Source of the DNA: Palleronia salina
GTDB lineage: Bacteria > Pseudomonadota > Alphaproteobacteria > Rhodobacterales > Rhodobacteraceae
Reading direction: 5' to 3'
Assembly (NCBI RefSeq): GCF_900141995.1
Contig: NZ_FQZA01000012.1
Span: forward strand, 48,477 to 112,476
DNA length: 64,000 bases
In this document: positions 41,801 through 50,800 of the stretch, one piece after another
Layout: each line of letters opens with the position of its first letter
Numbering within the stretch: position 1 is the first letter of the stretch
Program-made: the position numbers and the translations under genes
The notes under the pieces: generated by a model
What the model saw: the letters and a program-made list of their open reading frames with translations, nothing else
Databases searched by the model: none
Told to the model about the DNA's origin: nothing

Positions 41801-44800
41801 GTCCACCGCGTAGACGCGGCCATCCGGCCCGGTCACGCGGTAATCGTCGCCGGTGCCCCCGGCGGCGCCGGGATTGTACGGCGCCGCGGCCGCCACGGTG
41901 TACCAGCGGCCGCCGACGCGAACGAGCTCGGCATCCGCGGTGGCAAGCTGCCAGCCCAGGTCGGGATCGTCCGGCACCCATGCCGGACGCGCGAAACTGC
42001 GCCCGTTCTCGACGACCGATTGCGGGCGGAAGGTGAAGGCCGCCGTGCCGCCGTCGGGCAGGCGAACACGGGCCCGTTCGCCGGTGCGCAACGCCGCCTC
42101 GAGACCCGCACCCGCCGTATTGGCCAGCGCGCGGGTCGTCTCGACCGTCATGTCGAGCGTCGCGAAACGCCAGCCTTGCGCCAGGTGGCCCCGCGGCGCC
42201 GTCCCGGCGGCAAATCCGTCGAAGCGGCGCAGCAGCTCCAGCGAAACGCCGCCCAGCGTGACCGTGGCGTCCAGCGTCTCGACCAGCTGCCGGTCGGTCT
42301 TCTCGGGGGCCGCGATCTCAACCAGGTGGTCGCGCAGGGACCGGCGTCCGCCCATGTCCACGGCTTCGACCCGCAGGACGAACCAGCCATCGGGCAGCTT
42401 GGCCGGATCCAGCTCGGCCAGCACGCCATCGGCCGGCGCGGTGCCACTGGCCAGTTCGATGGGCGGACGGCGGCCCTGTCGATCCAGAAGCACGGCGCGC
42501 CAGCTGTCGAGGTTGGTATCCGCGATGGTGCCGGCGATGGTCACGGGATCGCGCAGCGGCCCGTCCGGAAGGTCGGCCAACGTCAGGGCCGGCGCGTCCC
42601 GGTCGGCCGGATCGCGGACCTTCAGGTCCTGCCGCGCTTCGGCCCTGTTGCCGTCGGCATCCTCGACCGTCACGACGATCTCGAACCGACCCGGCGCGGT
42701 CGGCGTGAACGCGAACCGTCCCGCCGCATCCCGCGCGACCGCCTGGCCGTCGACGCTCAGCCGCAGGTCGACCAGCGGCGCGGCGGCGTCCACCACGGCG
42801 CGGATCAGGACGGGCTGGCCGGGCACCGCGGGGAAGTCGGGCGTCGTCTCGATCCGGATCTGCGGGGTGACCGGGAGATCGCGCACGGTCCAGAGCGCGG
42901 CCACCCGCGACGTGGCCTCGCCGTCGCCCACCCGCAGGACGATCAGGTGGTCGCCCGTCTGGCCGGGCCGCGGCGTCCAGGACAGCACGCCGAATTCGTC
43001 CACCGAGACGCCATCGGGCGCCTCGACCAGGGTGAAGTCCAGCGCATCGCCATCGGCATCGGCCGCCACGGCGGTCACGGTCTTGGGCACGCCGATGACG
43101 AAGCCGGCATCCTCGAGCTGCAGCTGCGGCGCACGGTTCACGTCGACGACGCGAATTTCGATGGTCTGCTCGCTGCTGTTGCCCGCGCCGTCCTGCGCCA
43201 CAACGCGCACGGTATGAAGTCCCGCATCGCCGTAGCCGGGCTGCCAGCGCGCGACACCGAGAACGGGATCGAACACCATCTCGGCCGGGGCATCCTCGAG
43301 CGAGAGATATACCTCGCCGCGTTCCGGATCGCGCGCGCCTACCGCGACGACAAGCTCGTCGCCCTCGCGCACCAGCTGCGGGCCCACGGGATCGAAGACG
43401 GGCGCGCGGTCGGGCAGATCGACCCGCAACGCGATCGTCTCGGTCGCGCTGGCGGCACCGTCGCTGACCCGCAGCACGACGTTATCGCGTCCCAGCTGTC
43501 CCGGACGCGGGGTCCATTCCAGCCGGCCGGTCAGCGGATCCAGCGTCGCGCCGGGCGGCAGCCCCTCGGCGCTGTAATACAGGGCGTCACCGTCCAGGTC
43601 GCGCCCCCGCAGGTCGATCACCAGCATGCCGCCCGGCGGCACGGTCCGGTCGCCCACGGGGTCGAGCCGCGGCGCCGCGTTGTCGGCCCGCACGGTCAAC
43701 TGGAAGCTGTCGGTCACGGTGACCGGCGTATCGCCGCCACCGCCCTGGTCCGTCGCCCGGATCGACACGTCGTGGCGGCCCAGGTCGCCCGCCCCCGGCC
43801 GGAACGACAGCGCCCACAGCCCCGCGGTGCCCGACGGCGCGAAATCGATCAGGCCGGGCAGGCCGGTGACCTGGGTCTCCAGCGTTTCGCCATCCAGGTC
43901 GGACAACGGCACGAGGATCGTCTGCGCCTGGTCGGCCAGGGCGACCGCGTCGAAGAGCGGACCCAGCACCGGCGGCTCGTTCTCCGATGTGGCGCGAAGG
44001 CTGAAGCCCAGCACGTCCTGCCCGCCATCCGCATCGGTCGCGGTGACGATCAGGCCGTAATCGCCGCGGTCGCCCGCCCCCGGCGCGATCGTAAGGGTCC
44101 CGGTGCCGTCACCGTTGTCGGTGAAGGTGACGAAGCGCGGCAAGGACGGGTCCGGCCCGTCGGTTTCGAGACGCAGCGCCGGCGCGTCGCCATCGGCGTC
44201 GCTGGCCGAGATGGTCAGGGTCCGCGTCTCGCCGCGGGCCACCTCGACCGGATCCAGCGGCGCGAGGATCGGGTCGGTATTCGCGGGCAGGACCGTGATC
44301 GTCAGCGTGTCGCGCACGGTGATCGGTGTGCCGCCCACCACGCCGCCGCCGTCATCCGTCGTCTCGACGACGATCTCGTATTCGCCGGCCGCATCGGGAC
44401 CGGGGATCCACGACAGCTCGGTCGTGTCGGGATCGTAGGTGGCCCCCGGCGGCAGCCCCGAGACGATCCGCGTGGTCGTCGTCAGCGGCTGCGGCGCAAG
44501 GTCCAGCGTGCCGTCGGGCAGCCGCACCGGTGGCCGGGCGAAGGGCGCGTCCGCGTCGTAGGGGAACAGGGCCAGGTTCAGCGACCGGCCCTCGTAGACC
44601 TGCCACCCGTCCAGCCCGAAGAAGACCGGCGCGGCGTTGGCGGCCGCCACGGTGATCCGGACGTCGCGTTCGATCCGGCTGATGCCGTCGGTCATCGCCA
44701 CCGTTGCATCCCAGGTGCCCGCTTGGTCATAGCCCGGGGTCCAGCTGAGCGTGCCGGTCCGCGCGTCGATCTGCGCGCCGGGCGGCAGGGTGGCGCGATC

Positions 44801-47800
44801 CGCTTCGAACCGGACCGCGCGGCCCTCGGCGCCGCCGCTGCCCTCGAACCGCAACACCAGCCGGCCGCCTTCGGCGACCGACGCCTCGTCCGGGCCCCTC
44901 AGCTCGAGCGGAAGGGCCCCGGTTTCGACCACGACCGGCAGGAAGGCCACGCTGCGTGCCGTGCCGTCATCGGCGATCAGGCGCAGGTCGGGCCAGACGC
45001 CGGTCTGGCCGGGCTGGGGCACCCAGCGCAGGATCCGCGTTTCCGGATCGAACTGCGCCCCCGGCGGAAGGCCGTCGGCGAAGACCGCGAAGGTGGCGTC
45101 GTCGCTGTCGGAGACCTGCACGCGCAGCTCGATGGGCTGGCCCACCCGGGCGCGCAACTCGGCCGGCAGGTTGGAGAACTCGGGCGCCGCGTTGCCGCCT
45201 TGCAGATCGAGCGTGAAGCGCTGGATGCGCGCCGCGCCCAGCGGATCGAAGGCCTGCGCGGTCACGGTGACCCGGGCGGGGGCGTCATCGGGTGGCGTCC
45301 AGGAAATGGTTCCGGTGACGGCATCGATGGTCATGCCGTCGGGCCCGTCCAGCAGCCCGAACAGCACCGTGTCGCCATCGGGATCGCTCGCCTGCAGATC
45401 GAAGCTCCAGGGCGTGCCGGGCACCAGCTCGGCCAGGTCGGGAAGAACATCGAATTCGGGCGCCTTGTTGGGGCCCGCATCGCCCGCGGCGCCCAGCAGC
45501 AGGTCGGCCCGTGCCCGGCCCTCGGCATTCAGCTGCAGCGTGCGGCCGGTGGTGGTGGCGCCCGCCCCAAGGATGCCGTCCTGCGGCAGCAGGCCGGACA
45601 GGTCGATGGTCCAGAACCCGTCGCCGATGGCGTCGGCCGCGCTGGCGGGGGCGCCCAGCCCACCCTCGGCGTCGAGCGTCAACAGCACCGGCAGCTTGAT
45701 GGCCCGGTCGGAGGTGTTCGACAGCGCGATGTCGAAGCTGACCTCGCCCGTGGACCGGTCGAAGCGGGTTGCCGAGATTTCCAGGTCGAGGATCGAACTC
45801 AGGTCGGTGATGAGGGTGAAATCCACCTCGAAGGCGTCCTGCAGCGGCACGCCATACGCGTTGGCCGCGCCGTCGGCAATCAGCGTCCAGTCGCCGCCGG
45901 GCAGCGCACCGAAGCCCAGGAAGGCGGTGCGCGTCTCGGCCGAGTAGACGACGAATTCCGGGATCTCGGTCGTGCCGTCGGCCCGGCGCAGGGCGTAGTT
46001 GGCCGGGTCGCGAACCGATCCCGGCACGCCCGGCTCGGCGTCGAGCATCCGCTGGTCGAACCGGATCTCCAGCAGCGGCAGCGGCGCGACGCGCACGTCG
46101 TCCGCGGCGGGCGTCGTCGCCTCGACCTCGGGCGCGAAGACCGGCAGCACGGCGTCGACGCTGCCACCCTGCGCCACCAGCACGCGCCCGTCCGAGGTCG
46201 TGGCGATCCCCTCGCCGCGCAGGCCGTCCCGCGCGATCTCGACCGCGTCGCCGGACCCCGGATCGATCAGGGTCAACACGCCCCCTGCCCCCGCGCCGGT
46301 GCCCTCGGGCGTGCCTTCCGAGGCGACCGACGAGACGAACAGCAGGTTCTCCAGCGCGGTCCCCTTGCGGCCGAAGGCCAGGCTGTCGATGGCGTGGGGC
46401 GAGACATGGACCGTCTCCAGTCGCCCGGTCTCGTCCATCCGCACCACGCGGTCACGGCCGGGCCAGCTCACCCCCCACAGCACGCCCGCATCGTCGAAGG
46501 CCAGCGCGCCCAGCCGCAGGTCACGGTCGCGGCCAAGCGGCGTGAACTGTCCCGTGGCGGGGTCGAACTGGGCGGCCCCCGCGACGCCGGCCACCACGAT
46601 GGTGCCGTCCACGGGCGAGACGGCCACCGCGGTGCCCACGGCCGAGCCATGGCGTGCGATCACCGCGCCGCTGGTACGGTCGAGCTCCAGCAGGGCCCCG
46701 CCGCCGGTCGCGGCCCAGACGCGGCCATCCGGGCCCTGCGCCAGCCCGTGGATCGGCGCGTCGAGCGTGGCCAGGGGGGTCTGCACGGCCGCGCCGTCGT
46801 TCTCGAGATCGAGTTGCCACAGGTCGGCCCGCGCCGGACCGCCCGTCACCCAGACCCGCCCGTCGGCAAGCTCCAGCACGGCAAGGGCGCCGATGCCGCC
46901 GGCCGAGGCCGGGATGTCCGTGGCGAAGGCTTCGCCCGCGAACGGGGTCCCCAGCCGACCGAAGGCCGACGGCGCGACATCGGCGGCGAAGGGCGAGACG
47001 GTATCGGCCAGCGCGGCCAAGAACAGCGGGTTCGTCGGCGCCGGCCCGGGTCGCGCCGCGGGCGGGTCGGACGGCGTGGTCCGCGCGTCGGGCGGCGCGC
47101 CCAGGTCGACGGGCGGCCCGTCGGCGGGCAGCTCGGTCACGAAGGCGGGACGCTCCACGTTGCCCGCAAGATCGGTCGCCACGGCGAGGAACCTGGTTCC
47201 GGGCGCCACGTCCTCGGCCAGGAAGCTTCCGGTCGCGCCCTCGACCCGGCGCGCCAGGATCCGCCACGGCGCATCCGGGGCGGCGGCATAGAGCGTGACA
47301 TGCCGCACCGCAATGTCGTCCGAGGCCTGCCAGTCCAGCGCGACGCGCCCAGCGCCCAGGTCGGTCACCTCGAGCGCGGTCGCCGGCGCGCGCAGGTCCA
47401 GCCGCGCGACGGCACTGGCCGCCTCCTCGGGCGGCAGATCGTCCATCAGCACCACCGCGCGCGCCGTGACCTCGGGACCCGACACCGGCGCATCCGCCCC
47501 CGACACGCGCCAGCCAAGCTCGGCCGTCTCACCGGGGCGCAGAAGGCCCTGCGGCCCTGCGGCAAGTGCCAGGCCCGTGGCCGGATCGATGGCCTCGATC
47601 AACCAGGTGGCCGTGGGCGCCGGGGCCAGCAGGTCGATCCCGGCCGAAACGCGCAGCACGAAGCCACGCGATGCCCTGAGGTCGATCTCGGTCTGGAACC
47701 GTTGCGCCCCCGCGGGCACGTCGATGCCGATCTCGCCCAGGCGGATATCCGAAAGTCGCAGGCTCGCCGGATCGAGATCGGGGTCCAGCGGCACCGTCGC

Positions 47801-50800
47801 GCGCAGGCTGCGCACCGCATCGCCGCTTTCGGGGGCCGCCACGCCAAGGGTGAAGGGCAGATCGGTATCGAAGGGAAGCCAGCCGTCGGTCTCGGACGTA
47901 TCGGGCCCCACCAGGGTCGCCCGCCCGGACGACCGTCCCGCGTCGATCAGGTACTGCCGCAGGTCCAGCGCCTGCTGACCCTGCCCGCCGATGGCATCGG
48001 GGCCCAGCGCCCGCAGGAGCTGTTCGGGCGACGAGGAGGCGCCCACCTCCGCGCCGATGGTGTCGCCGTAGGGGACCATGAACAGGCGCAGCTGTCGCGA
48101 CGCCGTCTCGGCCGCGAAGCCCTGGTCGAACAATTCGGCGGGCAGCGTCGGCACCCGCGGCGAGCCATCGTGCTCGGGCAGTTGGACCGGATCGAGACCC
48201 ATCATCGCCGCCTGCACCCCGCTTTCGCCCGCGTAGAGCGCCGTCAGTGCTTCGAACAGGCCGCGCGCCCCGCCCTCGCCGGTGGCGGCTCCCCCCAGCG
48301 GTCCGGCGATTGCGCCCTGCGCCAGGGTCGACAGCATCGTCGCGATCAGGGGCCGCTCTCGCACCGGCGGCACCTCGGCGTCGGGCCGCAGCAGGCCCGC
48401 CTCTTCCAGCGCGCCGATGAACAGGTCGCCCCAGACCTCGCCATCCGCCGCCAGCGCGAACAGCTGCGGCGCCGCATCGGGGTCGGCCAGAACCGCCTGT
48501 CGCAAGGCCTCGGCCAGTTCGCGCTGGTAGTCGACGAATTCGGCCCGGGTCATGGGCGTTGCGGCCACCGCCACCGCGGTGTCGTAGGGCATCGCCCTGA
48601 TTTCCTCGGGCGACGGGTCGATCACGCCCGGGTAGACATGCAGCGCCATGTCGGCGCGGGCCTGCACGCCCGGCCCCAGGCCGAAGGCGAAGCCCGTCGA
48701 GACATGGCGCCCGCCCACCAGGCTGGTGGGGTCCAGCACCTCGAACGGGCCCGCCCCTGACAGCGCATCGCCCTGCGCCATGATCGCGTCGCCGTAGCGC
48801 GCGCTCCTGCCCGACACGTCGTCGAAGACCAGTATGTTCTCGCCCATCTCGGGGATGAAACTGCGGAAGTGGACATAGGCCGCGTCGAGGTTCGATGCGT
48901 TGCGCAGGGCCACGCCGATGGGATGCACGCTGTTCCATTTCGGCATGATGCGGTCCGCGTCCAGCGCGACCTCGATCTGCGCGGCGCGCGGGGGGTCGAT
49001 CATCACCCGGTAAGGCAGGATCGCGGTGCTGCCATCGGGATTGGTCACCGATACGTCGTAGAGCCCGCGCTCGGCGCCGGTCAGGTCGAAGCTGGCCAGG
49101 ATGCGGCCCGAGTCGACCACGCGCCAGGCCGCCGGCTCGTGCGCCGCGAAGCCCGGTCGCGACAGGCGCACGGTGGCGCCCTCGGCGAATTGCGCGCCGC
49201 GGATCTCGGTCGTGACCCAGGCCCCGGCGCCCAGCCGGTCGACGCTCACGTCGTCGATGGACAGCGGAACCAGTTGGGTTTCGAGCCGGACGCGCGTGGC
49301 GCCCCCTTCGAGCCCGCGCAGACGGATGTAGTGATCGCCCGGTTGCGTGCCCGGCACGATGGCTACGGACTGGCCCGCCGCACGGGCGGTGTCGGCGGCA
49401 AGCGGATCGGTCGGATCGGGTGGATCGAGATAGCCCACCATCAGGTCGCCCGCCGGCGCGCCCAGCGGACCCTCGAGCGCGGTGAGGCTGGCGCGCAGGG
49501 TCTGGCCGAGCGGCACCTCGACCTTCACCAGCCGTTCGACCCCGGGTGCGAGCTCGAACTCGACGGGCTCGGACAGGGACACCCGCGGCACGGTCACGGT
49601 GACGACGCGCGGCGTGACGACGGTGTTCGTTGCCTCGCCCGCCCCCTCGGCCACCTCGTCCAGAAGATCGGTCCGCAGCAGGACGCGCCACTCGCCCTCG
49701 GCCAGGGCGGGCACACGAATGCGGAGATTGCGGCTCAGGCTTTCGCCCGCGGCCAGCGCGCCTTCGTTGCGCGCCCGAACCAGCAGCACGTCATCGGCGT
49801 CGAGCGTTCCGTCCTGGCTGAGGTAGATGGCATCCGACCAGACCGGCCCGGTGGCATTCTCCCCGGCGTTCACGACCTCCCAGGCGATGTCGATCTCGTC
49901 GCCCGCGACCAGCCCCGCGGGCAGGCCAACGCCGACCGGCACCAGGTCCGCGGGCGGCGGCGCGTCGATCTGGACCGGAACCAGCGTCAGGTTGTTCGCC
50001 TCGCCCGCAGCGCCTTCCAGGACGAACCCGTTCGGCGCGCCCATGCCGGGCACGTCGACCTCGACCGCGATCCGCCATGCGCCGGGCTCCAGCCCCGGCG
50101 GCACGCGGAAACGCACGGTCTGGCTCTCGCTCGCGTCCGCATCCAGTTGCAGCGGGCCGAAGCCTCCCGTCAAAGGCTTGTCGTCGACACTCAGAACCTC
50201 GTCCCGGGTCAGCCAGAGACGGTAGCTCCAGCTGTCCTGCTCGGCCGGAAGCGGGCCGCCGCGATTGCGCAACGTGACCTCGGCTTCGGCGTACTCGCCC
50301 GAGACCAGCCGGGGGGCCAGCGACAGATCGGCCACGATGTCGGGCGCTTCGGCCGGCGTGACGCGCAGGGCGTGCACGAAGACGTTGTTGCCCTCGGCGC
50401 TGTACTCGTCGACCTGTCCGGTGGTGGTGTAGCGCAGCTCGTTCAGGGGCTCGCCGTCCACCGGGGGCCCGGTAAAGCGCAGCAGGTCGCCGGTACCGAG
50501 GCCCCGGCTCAGCGGCAGGAAGCCCTGGTCCCGGCCGCTGGTGCCCAGATGCGCGGCGTCCGCGATGGCCAGAAGCGACAGCTCGCCTTCGGCGGCGTGG
50601 GGAATGTAGACGCTGAACGTCGCGGTGTAGGACTCGCCGGGCGCGAGGACCCTGGGCCCTGCTGGGTCGCTTGCCAGGCTGAACCGGGATGGATCGCCGC
50701 CCGCACGCCCCGACAGCGCGATATCCGTCGCGTCGAGCGTGGTGTCGATGGACAGTGCGAGCAGATCCGACCAGCGGTCGACCCGCGTGGCCCGGCCGCC

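Noticed and set aside
29879..48760. A plus-strand open frame of about 6,290 codons opposite the giant gene
   Set aside because: It is the antisense shadow of a very GC-rich coding strand: composition dominated by Arg, Gly, His and Gln, no domains, no ribosome site, while the minus strand shows clear repeats and motifs.
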